From contig NZ_MSCW01000005.1 of the NCBI RefSeq assembly GCF_001981305.1, positions 62,001 through 126,000 on the forward strand: 64,000 nt of DNA. Direction: 5' to 3'. Made by a program: the position numbers and the translations under genes. Origin of the DNA: Marinobacter lutaoensis. Lineage in GTDB: Bacteria; Pseudomonadota; Gammaproteobacteria; Pseudomonadales; Oleiphilaceae. Positions 48,881 to 59,843 of the stretch are shown in pieces. The notes beneath the pieces were generated by a model that saw nothing but the letters and a program-made list of their open reading frames with translations, was not told the origin of the DNA and did no database searches. Numbering within the stretch: position 1 is the first letter of the stretch; every line of letters begins with the position of its first letter.

Positions 48881-49378
48881 ATGAAACTGACCACCAAAGG
48901 CCGCTATGCTGTTACGGCGATGTTGGACCTTGCCCTTCACGGGGATCAGGGTCCGGTGAGTCTCGCGGACATCTCAGCCCGGCAGGAAATTTCCCTGTCC
49001 TATCTGGAACAGCTGTTCTCTCGCCTGCGCCGCCACAATCTGGTGGTCAGTGTGCGGGGGCCGGGCGGAGGTTACCGCCTGAGCCGGGACGCGGACGACG
49101 TCTACATCGCCGAGGTGGTTGACGCCGTCAGCGAATCCCTGGATACCACCCGCTGTGGCAACAAGGGCGATTGCCAGAATGGCGAGAAATGCCTGACCCA
49201 CCACCTGTGGTCAGACCTGAGTGAGCGGATCCATCAGTTCCTGAGCGAAATCAGTCTTGGCGACCTGATGCGCAAGCGGGAGATCCGTCAGGTCGCGGAC
49301 CGCCAGAACCGTCGCCAGCCCGGGGCGGCGTCGGAAACCATCAATACCGAGCGTTTGACCGATCAGACGCCGGCCTGA
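48881..49378 (+). CDS. iscR: Fe-S cluster assembly regulator IscR
   Basis: Rrf2-family regulator, 165 residues. [20 protein letters not shown], the helix-turn-helix [29 protein letters not shown], the wing [13 protein letters not shown], and the cluster-binding [13 protein letters not shown] with three cysteines (92, 98, 104). All DNA- and cluster-binding parts are intact. It lies 77 bases after cysE, with its own promoter, and is followed by iscS. Confidence 0.96.
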   Translation: MKLTTKGRYAVTAMLDLALHGDQGPVSLADISARQEISLSYLEQLFSRLRRHNLVVSVRGPGGGYRLSRDADDVYIAEVVDAVSESLDTTRCGNKGDCQNGEKCLTHHLWSDLSERIHQFLSEISLGDLMRKREIRQVADRQNRRQPGAASETINTERLTDQTPA

Positions 49379-49401
49379 CAAACAAAGCTTCTGACTCAAT
49401 T

Positions 49402-50550
49402 ATGAAAAAGCCCGTCTATCTGGATTACGCGGCGACGACGCCCGTGGATCCTCGTGTTGCTGAGGAAATGGCCGGTTACCTGACCCTGGATGGCGTGTTC
49501 GGCAATCCGGCGTCGCGGACGCACGCCTATGGCTGGCAAGCGGAGGCGGCGGTGGAAACCGCCCGCCGGCAGGTGGCCGAACTGATTCATGCCGACCCCA
49601 GGGAAATCGTCTGGACCTCCGGTGCGACCGAGTCCGATAACCTGGCCATCAAGGGGGCGGTGGCTGGCCGCACCGGGGTTCATGTGGTGACTTCCAGGAT
49701 CGAACACAAGGCGGTGGTGGACACCTGCAAGTGGCTGGAGGGGCAGGGCGTTGAGGTGACTTGGCTGGCCCCGGACGCCGATGGCCGGATTCCGGTCGAG
49801 CGGGTGCTGGCGGCGCTGCGGGAACACACCGTTCTGGTCAGCCTGATGATGGTCAACAACGAGCTGGGCTGCATCACCGACATCGCGGCGATCGGCCGCG
49901 AGTTGCGCCAGCGGGGCGTGCTGTTTCATGTGGATGCGGCGCAGGCCGCGGGCAAGACGCCGGTGGATGTCAGTCGGATGCCGGTGGACCTGCTGTCCCT
50001 GTCCGGTCACAAGGTGTATGGGCCCAAGGGCATCGGGGCACTGTATGTGCGCCGTTCCCCGGAGGTGCGCATCGAGGCGCAGATGCACGGGGGCGGACAT
50101 GAGCGGGGCATGCGTTCCGGCACCCTGCCGACACATCAGATTGTTGGCATGGGCAAGGCGTTTGAACTGGCGCGGGATGCCCTGGAAGAGGAGATGGCCC
50201 GCCTCGAGTCCCTGCGCCGGCTGTTCCTGGATGGCTTGTCGGGCCTGTCTGGCGTGACCTTCAACGGCAGTGACGAGCATCGTGTGCCGGGGCTGATCAA
50301 CCTGTCCTTCGAGGGCGTGGATGCCGAGTCGCTGATGCTGGGGCTGCGGAACCTGGCGGTTTCCTCCGGCTCCGCCTGTGCTTCCGCCACCGTCGAGCCA
50401 TCCTACGTGCTGCGGGGCATCGGCCTGAGCGACGAGCAGGCACACCGGGCCCTGAGGTTTTCCATGGGGCGGTTCACGACCGAGGAGGAGGTGGCGTATG
50501 CCAGTGCCCAAATCGTTGATGTGGTTAGCCGCCTTCGCTCCGTGCGGTAG
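49402..50550 (+). CDS. iscS: Cysteine desulfurase IscS, without the C-terminal tail
   Basis: PLP enzyme that takes sulfur from cysteine for Fe-S clusters, thiamine and tRNA thiolation. 382 residues. [56 protein letters not shown], the PLP lysine in [18 protein letters not shown], and the catalytic cysteine in [18 protein letters not shown] are present. It ends at VVSRLRSVR, where E. coli IscS goes on for about 20 residues that contact IscU. The next gene is ndk; iscU is absent here. Confidence 0.94.
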   Translation: MKKPVYLDYAATTPVDPRVAEEMAGYLTLDGVFGNPASRTHAYGWQAEAAVETARRQVAELIHADPREIVWTSGATESDNLAIKGAVAGRTGVHVVTSRIEHKAVVDTCKWLEGQGVEVTWLAPDADGRIPVERVLAALREHTVLVSLMMVNNELGCITDIAAIGRELRQRGVLFHVDAAQAAGKTPVDVSRMPVDLLSLSGHKVYGPKGIGALYVRRSPEVRIEAQMHGGGHERGMRSGTLPTHQIVGMGKAFELARDALEEEMARLESLRRLFLDGLSGLSGVTFNGSDEHRVPGLINLSFEGVDAESLMLGLRNLAVSSGSACASATVEPSYVLRGIGLSDEQAHRALRFSMGRFTTEEEVAYASAQIVDVVSRLRSVR

Positions 50551-50570
50551 GCAGTTGCCGCCGGACTGCG

Positions 50571-50576
50571 TATAAT
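50571..50576 (+). promoter_or_regulatory. -10 box of a likely ndk promoter
   Basis: A perfect TATAAT lies 44 bases before the ndk ATG, with TG two bases upstream (near-extended -10). I see no convincing -35 box at the right distance. Confidence 0.4.
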
Positions 50577-50619
50577 CGCAGGCCTGATTTTTCAACCTGA
50601 ACCCGAGTGGAGAATGACT

Positions 50620-51048
50620 ATGGCAATTGAGCGTACGCTCTCTATCATCAAGCCCGACGCGGTCGCCAAGAACGTGATCGGCGAGATCTACAGCCGGTTC
50701 GAGAAGGCTGGCCTGAAAATCGTGGCGGCCAAGATGCTGCACCTGTCCCAGGAGCAGGCCGAAGGCTTTTATGCGGAGCACAAAGAGCGTCCGTTCTTTA
50801 ACGATCTGGTGGCGTTCATGACTTCCGGTCCGGTGATGGTTCAGGTTCTGGAAGGCGAGGGTGCCATCCTCAAGAACCGGGAACTGATGGGTGCCACCAA
50901 CCCGAAGGAAGCCGCTCCGGGCACCATCCGTGCCGACTTCGCCTCTTCCATTGACGCGAACGCGGTGCACGGCTCCGATTCCGCCGCCTCCGCCGAGCGC
51001 GAGGTTGCCTACTTCTTCAATGACGACGAAATCTGCCCACGCGGCTGA
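50620..51048 (+). CDS. ndk: Nucleoside diphosphate kinase
   Basis: Passes the gamma-phosphate between nucleoside triphosphates. 142 residues. [31 protein letters not shown] at the start, and the active-site histidine in [25 protein letters not shown] use the ATG at 50620, seven bases after GGAG; an ATG six bases earlier is too close. It follows iscS by 69 bases; in Pseudomonas six further isc genes lie between. Confidence 0.96.
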   Translation: MAIERTLSIIKPDAVAKNVIGEIYSRFEKAGLKIVAAKMLHLSQEQAEGFYAEHKERPFFNDLVAFMTSGPVMVQVLEGEGAILKNRELMGATNPKEAAPGTIRADFASSIDANAVHGSDSAASAEREVAYFFNDDEICPRG

Positions 51049-51108
51049 TGTCGTTGGCCGGGGCAATCGTCGATTGCCCCGCATTGGTTATCTGATCGAG
51101 GTTATGTC

Positions 51109-52221
51109 ATGACAGCGGTAGCTGAGAAAGTCAATCTGCTCGGGATGCCGAAGGCCAAGCTCGAAGCCTTCTTCGAGTCCCTGGGTGAGAAGCGCTTCCG
51201 CGCCCAGCAGGTGCTTCAGTGGATTCACCAGCGCGGGGTGGATGACTTCGACCAAATGACCAATGTGAGCAAGGCCCTGCGGGAGAAACTCAAGCAGGTG
51301 GCCGAGATTCGCGGTCCCGAGGTGGTGTATGACGAAACCTCCCGGGATGGTACCCGCAAATGGGTCATGCGCATGGATAACGGCAACAGCGTCGAGACCG
51401 TGCTGATTCCCGACGGCGAGCGGGGGACCCTGTGCGTGTCTTCCCAGATCGGCTGCAGCCTGGACTGCACCTTCTGCTCCACGGGTAAGCGGGGGTTCAA
51501 CCGCAATCTGACGGCGGCCGAGATCATCGGCCAGCTTTGGGTGGCGCGCAAGGCCTTCATGCCATTCGATCCAAACCTGGAACGCCCGATCACCAACGTC
51601 GTCATGATGGGCATGGGGGAACCCCTGCTGAATTTCGAGAACGTGGTCGACGCCATGAACCTGATGATGGAGGACTTGGCGTACGGGCTCTCCAAGCGCC
51701 GTGTCACCCTGAGCACGTCCGGTGTGGTGCCGGCCCTCGACCGTCTGGGGGAAGTGACCGATGTGTCCCTGGCGATTTCCCTGCATGCCCCGAACGACGA
51801 ACTCCGTAACCAGCTGGTGCCGCTGAACCGCAAGTACCCGATCGCGGAGTTGTTGGCGGCGACCCGGCGCTACTTGGACCGCCTCGCCGACAAGCGCAAG
51901 GTGACCATCGAATACACCCTGATCGAAGGGGTCAACGACCGCCTGGAGCATGCCCGTGAGCTGGTGACCCTACTGCGGGGTCTGCCGTGCAAGGTCAACC
52001 TGATTCCCTTCAACCCGTTCCCCGAGAGCGACTTCAAGCGGCCCAGCATGAACGCCACGCGCCGGTTCCAGTCGATTCTTCAGGAAGCCGGTTACATCAC
52101 CACCATCCGCACCACCCGCGGTGATGACATCGACGCCGCATGCGGGCAGCTGGTGGGCCGGGTCGAGGACCGCACCCGGCGGAGTCAGCGCTACATTGCG
52201 GTGCAGCATGTGAATCCCTGA
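51109..52221 (+). CDS. rlmN: 23S rRNA / tRNA adenine-C2 methyltransferase RlmN
   Basis: Radical-SAM enzyme that methylates A2503 of 23S rRNA and A37 of some tRNAs. 370 residues. [30 protein letters not shown] holds the CxxxCxxC iron-sulfur site; [30 protein letters not shown] and [17 protein letters not shown], with the C-terminal catalytic cysteine, complete it. It needs Fe-S cluster supply, in contrast to the shortened isc operon next door. Confidence 0.96.
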   Translation: MTAVAEKVNLLGMPKAKLEAFFESLGEKRFRAQQVLQWIHQRGVDDFDQMTNVSKALREKLKQVAEIRGPEVVYDETSRDGTRKWVMRMDNGNSVETVLIPDGERGTLCVSSQIGCSLDCTFCSTGKRGFNRNLTAAEIIGQLWVARKAFMPFDPNLERPITNVVMMGMGEPLLNFENVVDAMNLMMEDLAYGLSKRRVTLSTSGVVPALDRLGEVTDVSLAISLHAPNDELRNQLVPLNRKYPIAELLAATRRYLDRLADKRKVTIEYTLIEGVNDRLEHARELVTLLRGLPCKVNLIPFNPFPESDFKRPSMNATRRFQSILQEAGYITTIRTTRGDDIDAACGQLVGRVEDRTRRSQRYIAVQHVNP

Positions 52222-52261
52222 ACCCACGGAACTCCAAGCAGGCAAAGAGGATGGCGCAGTC

Positions 52262-53062
52262 GTGACAAGCAGATCGGTAAACCTTCGCGGAGCCCTGTTG
52301 CTGTTGTTGACCCTGGCCGTGGCCGGATGCGTCACCACCACGGACAGCCCGTTTGCCCGGGAAGCGGATCGCGAGAAGGCGGTTGAAAACTACGTCAAGC
52401 TTGCCACCGCCTATATCGGACAGGGGAATTTGGAACGGGCCCGTCACCATCTGGATCGTGCCCTCAAGCTGGACCCGGACGACCCGGCCGCGCATGCCGC
52501 CCTGGGCCTGATCTACAATGCCCAGGGCGAGTCCGAGCTCGCCGAAAAAAGTTTCCGACGGGCGCTCAGTGAGGATGCCGATTACACCCGGGGGCGGGTC
52601 TACTATGGCGCGTTTCTGTTTGCCCAGGGCCGGATGGCGGAGGCTCGGGACCAGTTCCAGGCGGCTTCCGAGGATACCGAATACGACGACCGGGGCTCGG
52701 TGTTTTTCAATCTCGGCATGACCCAGGAGCGACTGGGCGCCCTGGATCAGGCTGCTGCGGCCTACCGCCGGTCGGTGGAGTTGTCCCGGGGGGAGGCCCG
52801 GGCCTTGCTGGCGCTGTCCCGGGTCCTGGTGGCGCAGGGACAGTTTGAGGCGGCATCCCGCTATTACAGCCGGCTGACCACGATTATTCAACGCAACCCC
52901 AGAATGACGCATTCCGCGGAGAGTCTGTTGACCGGCATCCAGATTGCGCGTCACTTCAACGACAGGGATCAGGAAGCCAGCTTGGCGCTGTTGCTGAAGA
53001 ACGAGTATCCGGGCTCCGCGGAGTACCAACAATACAAGGTGCTGATTTCCAATGACCAGTGA
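52262..53062 (+). CDS. pilF: Type IV pilus pilotin PilF (PilW), TPR lipoprotein
   Basis: Outer-membrane lipoprotein that helps the PilQ secretin assemble. 266 residues. Signal peptide LLLLLTLAVAGC with a lipobox cysteine near residue 21, then six TPR repeats starting at AVENYVKLATAYIGQGNLERARHHLDRALKLDPDDPAAH. GTG start, with GAGGA upstream; a nearby ATG is out of frame. The order rlmN-pilF-rodZ-ispG-hisS is the Pseudomonas order. It overlaps rodZ by 11 bases. Confidence 0.92.
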   Translation: MTSRSVNLRGALLLLLTLAVAGCVTTTDSPFAREADREKAVENYVKLATAYIGQGNLERARHHLDRALKLDPDDPAAHAALGLIYNAQGESELAEKSFRRALSEDADYTRGRVYYGAFLFAQGRMAEARDQFQAASEDTEYDDRGSVFFNLGMTQERLGALDQAAAAYRRSVELSRGEARALLALSRVLVAQGQFEAASRYYSRLTTIIQRNPRMTHSAESLLTGIQIARHFNDRDQEASLALLLKNEYPGSAEYQQYKVLISNDQ

Positions 53063-54020
53063 GGAACAACCACAGACTGAGGTCGGGGAGTCCGTCGGTC
53101 AGCAGTTGCGACGGGCGAGGGAGCGGAAGGGGCTCAGCGTGGCCGAGGTTGCCGAGTCCCAACACCTCCGCCCCTCCGTCATTCAGGCGATTGAAAACAG
53201 CGACCATCGCCAGTTTGATGGCGAACTCTTCCTCAAGGGCTATGTCCGGGCCTACGCCCGCCAAGTAGGACTGGATCCGGACCGCCTGATCGCCGACCTC
53301 GACCGGGAGCTGGAACCGCTGCGCCGGGAGCGGGAGAAACAGCAGGAGTCCAATCCCCTGGTGGATATCGAACGCCGTCGCCGGCGCAAGCGACGAATCG
53401 CCAAGGCCCTGTTCCTGGCCATGCTGGTCCTGGTGGGCGGCTTGCTGGCTTTCCGTTTCCTGGTGGAGTCACCGTCCCCGGGTGAGGTACCGGTGCCCCG
53501 TGAAGAAACGGGCGAGGCACAACCGTCCGAGTCCGGGATGCCGGATGTCGCCGAGCCGGAGCCGGACATGAACGGGGCAGAGGCCGACGCCGATAGGGAT
53601 GCACCGGCACCGGTCGAGCCGGAGGAGCCCGTTGTCGTCTCCGAACCCCTGTCGGAGCTCCCGGCCCAGGAGGGCTCTCCGGTCGCCGGGGAAACGGCTG
53701 AAACGCCGGTCGATGAGGCGTCCGCGCAGCCGGCGGTCGCGGCGGATGATGCCAGCGACAACATCGCGGATTTGACGCCCCGGCTGGAGATGAGCTTTCA
53801 GGGGGATTGCTGGGTTCAGGTATCCGATGGCGAGGGCCGTCGCTTGGTCGCCGCGCTGCAACGTCGGGGGGATCGCCTGGAGGTATCCGGTCCCGCGCCG
53901 CTGCATGTGGTGATTGGTGCGGTGGATGCGGTGAGCACCATCCAATTCCAGGACGCTCCGGTGGATCTGGGTCAGTTCCCGGTGACCAACAACCGCGCCG
54001 AATTCACCCTCAGCCCTTGA
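53052..54020 (+). CDS. rodZ: Cell-shape protein RodZ
   Basis: Membrane protein that links MreB to the cell wall machinery. 322 residues. N-terminal helix-turn-helix domain ([56 protein letters not shown]), a basic juxtamembrane stretch ([13 protein letters not shown]), one TM segment (about 117-138), a Pro/Glu-rich linker and a C-terminal DUF4115 domain ([19 protein letters not shown]). Confidence 0.94.
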   Translation: MTSEEQPQTEVGESVGQQLRRARERKGLSVAEVAESQHLRPSVIQAIENSDHRQFDGELFLKGYVRAYARQVGLDPDRLIADLDRELEPLRREREKQQESNPLVDIERRRRRKRRIAKALFLAMLVLVGGLLAFRFLVESPSPGEVPVPREETGEAQPSESGMPDVAEPEPDMNGAEADADRDAPAPVEPEEPVVVSEPLSELPAQEGSPVAGETAETPVDEASAQPAVAADDASDNIADLTPRLEMSFQGDCWVQVSDGEGRRLVAALQRRGDRLEVSGPAPLHVVIGAVDAVSTIQFQDAPVDLGQFPVTNNRAEFTLSP

Positions 54021-54057
54021 AGGCCCGGGTCACATTTCCCAATTTGGTCTGTCTGTC

Positions 54058-55176
54058 ATGAAACACGAATCTCCGATCAAACGTCGCAAGTCCCGTCAGA
54101 TCCATGTCGGGGATGTCCCTGTGGGCGGTGATGCCCCGATCGCGGTGCAAAGCATGACCAATACCAATACCTGCGACGTCGAGGCGACCGTGGCCCAGAT
54201 CCGGGCCCTACAGGACGCGGGCGCGGACATTGTCCGGGTATCGGTTCCGACCATGGATGCCGCCGAGGCGTTCGGCCAGATCCGCCGGCAGGTGACGCTG
54301 CCGCTGGTGGCCGATATCCACTACGACTACAAGATCGCCCTGCGGGTGGCCGAGCTGGGCGTGGACTGCTTGCGCATCAATCCCGGCAATATCGGCCGGG
54401 AGGAACGGGTGAGTGCGGTGATCCAGGCTGCCCGCGAACGCAATATCCCGATTCGCATCGGCGTTAATGCCGGGTCTCTGGAAAAGGACCTGCAACGCAA
54501 GTACGGTGAGCCGACGGCGGACGCCCTGGTGGAGTCCGCCATGCGCCACATCGACATTCTGGACCGGCACGACTTCCAGGATTTCAAGGTCAGCCTGAAG
54601 GCGTCCGAAGTGTTCATGACGGTGGCGGCCTACCGCAAGATTGCAGACCAGATCGAGCAACCGTTGCATCTGGGGATCACCGAAGCCGGCGGCTTCCGTT
54701 CCGGTACCGTCAAGTCCGCCATTGGCCTGGGCATGCTGTTGATGGACGGCATCGGCGACACCATCCGGGTGTCTCTGGCCGCCGATCCCGTGCAGGAGAT
54801 CAAGGTGGGGTACGACATCCTCAAGAGCCTCAGGCTGCGCAGCCGAGGCATCAACTTCATCGCCTGTCCGAGCTGCTCGCGCCAGAACTTCGACGTGATT
54901 CAGACCATGAACGACCTCGAGGCCCGGTTGGAGGACGTCAACACGTCCCTGGATGTGGCCATCATTGGCTGTATCGTCAACGGCCCCGGTGAGGCGAAGG
55001 AAGCGGATATCGGGCTCACCGGCGGCACCCCAAAGAACCTGTTCTATCTGGGCGGCAAGCCCCATCAGAAACTGGACAATGCGACTCTGACCGACGACCT
55101 GGAGCGGCTGATCCGGGAAGAAATCGCGCGCAGGAAGGAACAGGAAGAGGCCATCATCGCCCGGTCGGCGGACTGA
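54058..55176 (+). CDS. ispG: 4-hydroxy-3-methylbut-2-en-1-yl diphosphate synthase (flavodoxin)
   Basis: Iron-sulfur enzyme of the MEP isoprenoid pathway. 372 residues, the gammaproteobacterial length. [73 protein letters not shown], and the cluster cysteines in [11 protein letters not shown] and [19 protein letters not shown]. Needs a [4Fe-4S] cluster. Confidence 0.96.
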   Translation: MKHESPIKRRKSRQIHVGDVPVGGDAPIAVQSMTNTNTCDVEATVAQIRALQDAGADIVRVSVPTMDAAEAFGQIRRQVTLPLVADIHYDYKIALRVAELGVDCLRINPGNIGREERVSAVIQAARERNIPIRIGVNAGSLEKDLQRKYGEPTADALVESAMRHIDILDRHDFQDFKVSLKASEVFMTVAAYRKIADQIEQPLHLGITEAGGFRSGTVKSAIGLGMLLMDGIGDTIRVSLAADPVQEIKVGYDILKSLRLRSRGINFIACPSCSRQNFDVIQTMNDLEARLEDVNTSLDVAIIGCIVNGPGEAKEADIGLTGGTPKNLFYLGGKPHQKLDNATLTDDLERLIREEIARRKEQEEAIIARSAD

Positions 55177-55232
55177 AGCGGCCGCTCCGGGCGACTTGAA
55201 CATTGAACACCGTAAACGTCTAAGGGATTCAC

Positions 55233-56513
55233 TTGGCTAAGATTCAGGCAATTCGCGGGATGAATGACATCCTGCCGGAACAGACTCCGACATGGCAGTA
55301 CCTCGAAGCCACGGTGCGAAACCTGCTTCGTCAGTACGGATACCAGGAAATCCGCATGCCCATCGTGGAGCAGACGGATTTGTTCAAGCGCTCCATCGGC
55401 GAGGTAACGGATATCGTCGAAAAGGAGATGTACACCTTTGACGACCGCAACGGCGACAGCCTGACGCTGCGCCCGGAAGGAACCGCCGGCTGCGTACGGG
55501 CGGCGGAGGAGCACGGGCTGTTGTTCAACCAGACCCGCCGGCTCTGGTACAGCGGGCCGATGTTCCGTCATGAGCGTCCGCAGAAAGGCCGCTACCGGCA
55601 GTTCCACCAGATCGGGGTGGAGTGTTTTGGCATGGCCGGCCCGGACATTGACGCGGAGTTGCTGATGCTCACCGCCCGGCTCTGGAAGACGCTTGGCCTG
55701 AGCGGCCACACCCGTCTTGAGATCAACTCCATCGGCAGCGCCCAGTCGCGGAAGGTGTACCGGGATGCGTTGGTGGACTACCTGTCCGGTTATGCGTCGG
55801 AGCTGGACCCCGACAGCCAGCGTCGCCTGACCACCAACCCCCTGAGGATTCTGGACAGCAAGGACCCTGGCACCCGCAGCATTCTGGAAAACGCACCGCG
55901 ACTGGATGACTATCTGGACGATGACTCCCGTGCCCACTTCGACCGACTGCGGGAACTGCTGGATGCCGCCGGAGTCTCCTACACCGTGAACCCGGCACTG
56001 GTTCGTGGCCTGGACTATTACGGCAAGACCGTTTTCGAATGGATCACCGACAGCCTCGGCGCCCAGGGAACCGTGTGTGCCGGTGGCCGTTATGACGGCC
56101 TGGTCGAGCAGCTGGGCGGCAAACCCACCTGTGCGGTTGGCTTTGCCATGGGCGTCGAGCGCTTGATCCTGCTGCTGGAGACGCTGGACCTGATCCCCGA
56201 TTCTGTCAACGGCGATGCCGATGTCTACGTCACCGCGATGGGTGACGCCACCGTTGCCCCGGCCCTGGCGCTGGCAGAGTCGCTCCGTGATCAGCTGCCC
56301 GGCCGGGTCGTGGTGACCCATTGTGGCGGCGGCAGCTTCAAGAGCCAGATGAAGAAAGCCGACAGAAGCGGGGCCCGTTACGCCGTCATCCTCGGGGAAA
56401 ACGAACTGGCCAACGGGACCGTCGGCCTGAAGCCGCTGCGTTCCGAGGAACCCCAGCGCGAACTGCCCCGGACGGCGCTGGCCCAGGCCTTGGCCGCCGC
56501 ATTTGAACACTGA
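55233..56513 (+). CDS. hisS: Histidyl-tRNA synthetase
   Basis: Class II synthetase that charges tRNA-His. 426 residues (E. coli 424). TTG start, with AAGGGA seven bases upstream; [23 protein letters not shown], motif 2 region [53 protein letters not shown] and [14 protein letters not shown] are family hallmarks. No other start fits the conserved N-terminus. Confidence 0.96.
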   Translation: MAKIQAIRGMNDILPEQTPTWQYLEATVRNLLRQYGYQEIRMPIVEQTDLFKRSIGEVTDIVEKEMYTFDDRNGDSLTLRPEGTAGCVRAAEEHGLLFNQTRRLWYSGPMFRHERPQKGRYRQFHQIGVECFGMAGPDIDAELLMLTARLWKTLGLSGHTRLEINSIGSAQSRKVYRDALVDYLSGYASELDPDSQRRLTTNPLRILDSKDPGTRSILENAPRLDDYLDDDSRAHFDRLRELLDAAGVSYTVNPALVRGLDYYGKTVFEWITDSLGAQGTVCAGGRYDGLVEQLGGKPTCAVGFAMGVERLILLLETLDLIPDSVNGDADVYVTAMGDATVAPALALAESLRDQLPGRVVVTHCGGGSFKSQMKKADRSGARYAVILGENELANGTVGLKPLRSEEPQRELPRTALAQALAAAFEH

Positions 56514-56555
56514 TTTTCAGAACGACAAGAGACCATATCGCTAACAGGAGTCCCC

Positions 56556-57212
56556 ATGGCGGAACTGCGCACCGAAGAAGAACAGATCCAGGCCATCAAA
56601 AACTGGTGGAAGAAGAACGGCAGCTCCCTGCTTATCGGCATTGGCGCCGCACTGGCCATTGTCTTCGGCTGGCAGGCGTGGCAGACCCATCAGGCTGAGC
56701 AGCGTACCCAGGCGGCGAATCAGTTCGCCAACCTGATCAATGCCTTCAGTGATCCGTCGGACGAGACCTCCCAGGACACCGTGGCCTATGTCGCCAAGAC
56801 CCTGCGCGATGACTTCGGCGACAGTGCCTATGCCATATACGGTAACCTGCTGCTGGCCCGGCAGCAGCTGATGGAGGCCGGGGACGCGGCGGCTGCGATC
56901 GAATCCCTGCAATGGGCCATGGACAAGGCCAAAGACTATCCGGCCCTGAGCCTGGTGGTCCGGCACCGCCTGGCTCAGGCTCAGTTTGCCGACGGTCAGC
57001 TGGATGAGGCACTGGACACCCTCGCGGGCGCCCAGGCGGCGGGCGCCTTCGACGCCATGTTCTCTGAACTGAAAGGTGACATTCTGCTGGCCAAGGGTGA
57101 CCGGGACGGTGCCCGTGCCGCCTACCTGGCCGCTCGCAAGCAGAGCCAGCAGGGACGCAGTGGCATCCTCGAACTGAAACTGTCCGATCTGGGCGTCGGG
57201 GAGGATGCCTGA
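56556..57212 (+). CDS. yfgM: YfgM family ancillary translocon protein
   Basis: Inner-membrane protein with a periplasmic TPR domain that attaches to SecYEG and periplasmic chaperones. 218 residues. RTEEEQIQAIKNWWKKNGSSLLIGIGAALAIVFGWQAWQ gives the N-terminal motif and TM segment (about 20-40); the rest is TPR-like helices (YGNLLLARQQLMEAGDAAAAIESLQWAM). Located upstream of bamB, as in E. coli, with a 1-base overlap. Confidence 0.93.
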   Translation: MAELRTEEEQIQAIKNWWKKNGSSLLIGIGAALAIVFGWQAWQTHQAEQRTQAANQFANLINAFSDPSDETSQDTVAYVAKTLRDDFGDSAYAIYGNLLLARQQLMEAGDAAAAIESLQWAMDKAKDYPALSLVVRHRLAQAQFADGQLDEALDTLAGAQAAGAFDAMFSELKGDILLAKGDRDGARAAYLAARKQSQQGRSGILELKLSDLGVGEDA

Positions 57213-58381
57213 TGCCGGGGCTGGCTGGAGGTATCCGTTCGGCGTCCATCATCACCCTGCTGGCCCTGCTGGGGCTGGCCGGGTGTAGCACCACCGACAC
57301 CTTTGAACAGCCGGCACCGGTGCCGGAGGTGGAGGCCAGCGTTGCATTCAAGCAGGTCTGGGGCATGTCGGTAGGGGATGGCCATGACGGCGAACTGCTG
57401 TACCTGTCGCCGCTCAACGCCGGCGATGTGATCTACGCAGCGTCCGCCGATGGCGAGCTGGTGGCCGTGTCCACGGACAACGGCAGCCTGATCTGGGAGC
57501 GCGAACTCGACGACCGTCTGTTTGCCGGTGTCGGAGGCGACCAGGATCGGCTCTATCTGATCACCCGGGAAGCCGAGCTGGTGGCACTGGCTCGGTCGGA
57601 TGGTCATGAGCTCTGGCGCGCATCGCTGCCGACGGAAGTGCTGTCCGCGCCACAATCCAACGGCAGCATGGTGGTCACGCAGACCATCGATGGCCGGGTC
57701 CTGGCGTTCGACTCCGGGGACGGGCACGCACTGTGGCAATACGACGGCGTGGTGCCGGTACTGTCCATCCGTGCGGCGGCTGCGCCCCTGGTGGGCTCGG
57801 ACATCGTGATCGCCGCCTTCGCCAGTGGCAAGCTGATTGCCCTGGCCGCGGATTCCGGACAGCCGGTGTGGCAGTACGAACTGGGACAGCCGCAAGGGCG
57901 GACCGAACTGGAGCGGCTGGTGGACATCGGCGGCCAGCCGCTGGTACTGGATTCCGCCCTGCTGGCGGTCGGCTACCAGGGCAAGCTGGCCTTGGTGGAC
58001 ATCCGTACCGGACAGGAAATCTGGAGCAAGAAGGCCTCCAGCCTGTATGCGCCGTCCGTGGCGGACAACGCCATCTACCTGGCGTCGGCCAATGGCGATC
58101 TGGTGGCCCTGCGTGGCAGCGACCGTCGTGAACTTTGGGTGCAGGACCAGCTTGCCTGGCGCCAGCCGACCCAGCCGGTGCCGTTGGGCGACTATCTGGT
58201 GCTGGGGGATTTTGAAGGTTACCTGTACGCAGTGTCACGTGCCGATGGCAGCCTTCAGGGCAAGCTCGAGTTCGACGATGAGGGAATTCGCGTACCGGCA
58301 CAGCGGTTGGCCAATGGTAACCTGCTCGTTTTTGGCAACGGCGGCCGCCTGGCCGTTTTCCAACTCAGGCCCGTAGAGTAA
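57212..58381 (+). CDS. bamB: Outer-membrane assembly lipoprotein BamB
   Basis: Beta-propeller lipoprotein of the BAM complex that inserts outer-membrane proteins. 389 residues. Signal peptide with lipobox GLAGC (cysteine near residue 25), then eight PQQ-like repeats such as LSPLNAGDVIYAASADGELVAVSTDNGSLIWERELDDR and SIRAAAAPLVGSDIVIAAFASGKLIALAADSGQPVWQYELG. ATG overlaps the yfgM stop codon. Confidence 0.95.
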   Translation: MPGLAGGIRSASIITLLALLGLAGCSTTDTFEQPAPVPEVEASVAFKQVWGMSVGDGHDGELLYLSPLNAGDVIYAASADGELVAVSTDNGSLIWERELDDRLFAGVGGDQDRLYLITREAELVALARSDGHELWRASLPTEVLSAPQSNGSMVVTQTIDGRVLAFDSGDGHALWQYDGVVPVLSIRAAAAPLVGSDIVIAAFASGKLIALAADSGQPVWQYELGQPQGRTELERLVDIGGQPLVLDSALLAVGYQGKLALVDIRTGQEIWSKKASSLYAPSVADNAIYLASANGDLVALRGSDRRELWVQDQLAWRQPTQPVPLGDYLVLGDFEGYLYAVSRADGSLQGKLEFDDEGIRVPAQRLANGNLLVFGNGGRLAVFQLRPVE

Positions 58382-58390
58382 ACCATTCCT

Positions 58391-59812
58391 ATGACTCCAG
58401 TGATTGCCTTGGTCGGCCGCCCCAACGTGGGCAAGTCGACCCTGTTCAACCAGATGACCCGATCCCGGGATGCCCTTGTTGCCGACTTTCCGGGGCTGAC
58501 CCGCGACCGCAAGTATGGCGAGGGCAATTACCAGGGGCAGCGTTTCATTGTGATCGACACCGGCGGGCTGACCGGTGATGAAGTGGGGCTGGACGCCGAG
58601 ATGGCCCGTCAGTCCATGCAGGCGGTGGAGGAGGCCGACATCGTCCTGTTCCTGGTGGACGGTCGGGCCGGCCTGACGGCGGCCGATGAAATGATTGCCG
58701 AGCACCTCCGCCGCAGTGGCAAGCAGGCCCATCTGGTGGTCAACAAGACCGACGGCCAGGACCCGAACGTGGCGGCGGCGGACTTTTTCAAACTGGGGTT
58801 CGAGTCAACGTTCCTGATTGCCGCCGCTCACAACCGGGGCGTGCGCTCCCTGTTGGAGACGTTGCTGCCGCAACCGGAAACCCCCGAGGAAGAGGACCGA
58901 GCCGAGCGCTATCCCGGTATCCGCATTGGCGTGGTGGGTCGCCCCAACGTCGGCAAGTCCACGCTGGTCAACCGCCTGCTGGGCGAGGAGCGGGTGGTAG
59001 TCTACGACATGCCCGGTACCACCCGTGACAGTATTTACATTCCCTATGAGCGCCAGGGCCAGGAGTACACCCTGATTGACACTGCAGGTGTCCGGCGCCG
59101 CAAGAACGTGCGGGAGGTGGTGGAGAAGTTCTCCATCATCAAGACCCTGCAGGCGATCCAGGATGCTCATGTGGTGATCCTGGTGATCGACGCGAGGGAA
59201 GGACTGGTGGACCAGGACCTGCACCTGATCGGCTTCGTGCTGGATGCGGGGCGCTCCCTGGTGATTGCCGTCAACAAGTGGGACGGTATGGCGCCGGAGG
59301 ACCGGGCTCGGGTCAAGGAACAGGTGCAGCGACGCCTGGATTTCATCGATTACGCGGACAAGCACTACATCTCCGCGTTGCACGGCTCCGGCGTCGGCCT
59401 GCTCTACGAGTCCGTGGAAGCCTGCTACGCCTCGGCCATGGCCAAGTGGCCAACCAACCGCCTCACCGCGATCCTGCAGGATGCGGTGTCCCAGCATCAG
59501 CCGCCGATGGTGCATGGCCGGCGCATTAAGCTGCGCTACGCCCATCAGGGGGGCTCTAATCCGCCGGTGATCGTGGTGCACGGTAACCAGACCGAGTCAC
59601 TGCCCGGTGCCTACAAGCGCTACCTCGAGAACACCTTCCGCAAGGTCCTGAACGTGACCGGCTCGCCCATTCGCTTTGAGTTCAAGTCCAGTGAAAACCC
59701 GTTTGCCGGCAAGGTCGACCGGTTGACCCCGCGACAGCGGGTAAAAAAGGACAGCAACCTGAAAAAAGGGCGGCCCGAGCGCAAGGCCCGACAGAAAAGC
59801 GTCAAGCGCTGA
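58391..59812 (+). CDS. der: GTPase Der (EngA)
   Basis: Double GTPase needed for assembly of the large ribosome subunit. 473 residues. Two G domains, each with a [10 protein letters not shown]-loop (about residues 8 and 180), [14 protein letters not shown] and DMPGTTRDS switch regions, NKTDGQ and NKWDGM base-selecting motifs, then the C-terminal KH-like domain and a basic tail rich in Lys and Arg ([21 protein letters not shown]). Confidence 0.97.
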   Translation: MTPVIALVGRPNVGKSTLFNQMTRSRDALVADFPGLTRDRKYGEGNYQGQRFIVIDTGGLTGDEVGLDAEMARQSMQAVEEADIVLFLVDGRAGLTAADEMIAEHLRRSGKQAHLVVNKTDGQDPNVAAADFFKLGFESTFLIAAAHNRGVRSLLETLLPQPETPEEEDRAERYPGIRIGVVGRPNVGKSTLVNRLLGEERVVVYDMPGTTRDSIYIPYERQGQEYTLIDTAGVRRRKNVREVVEKFSIIKTLQAIQDAHVVILVIDAREGLVDQDLHLIGFVLDAGRSLVIAVNKWDGMAPEDRARVKEQVQRRLDFIDYADKHYISALHGSGVGLLYESVEACYASAMAKWPTNRLTAILQDAVSQHQPPMVHGRRIKLRYAHQGGSNPPVIVVHGNQTESLPGAYKRYLENTFRKVLNVTGSPIRFEFKSSENPFAGKVDRLTPRQRVKKDSNLKKGRPERKARQKSVKR

Positions 59813-59818
59813 TCCTTC

Positions 59819-59843
59819 CGCCGGCCTCAGGCCGGCGTTCTTC
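59819..59843 (+). terminator. Rho-independent terminator after der
   Basis: An 8 bp GC-rich inverted repeat (59819-59826 with 59830-59837, three-base loop) followed by TTCTTC. It reaches into the end of the convergent pta gene. Confidence 0.6.
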
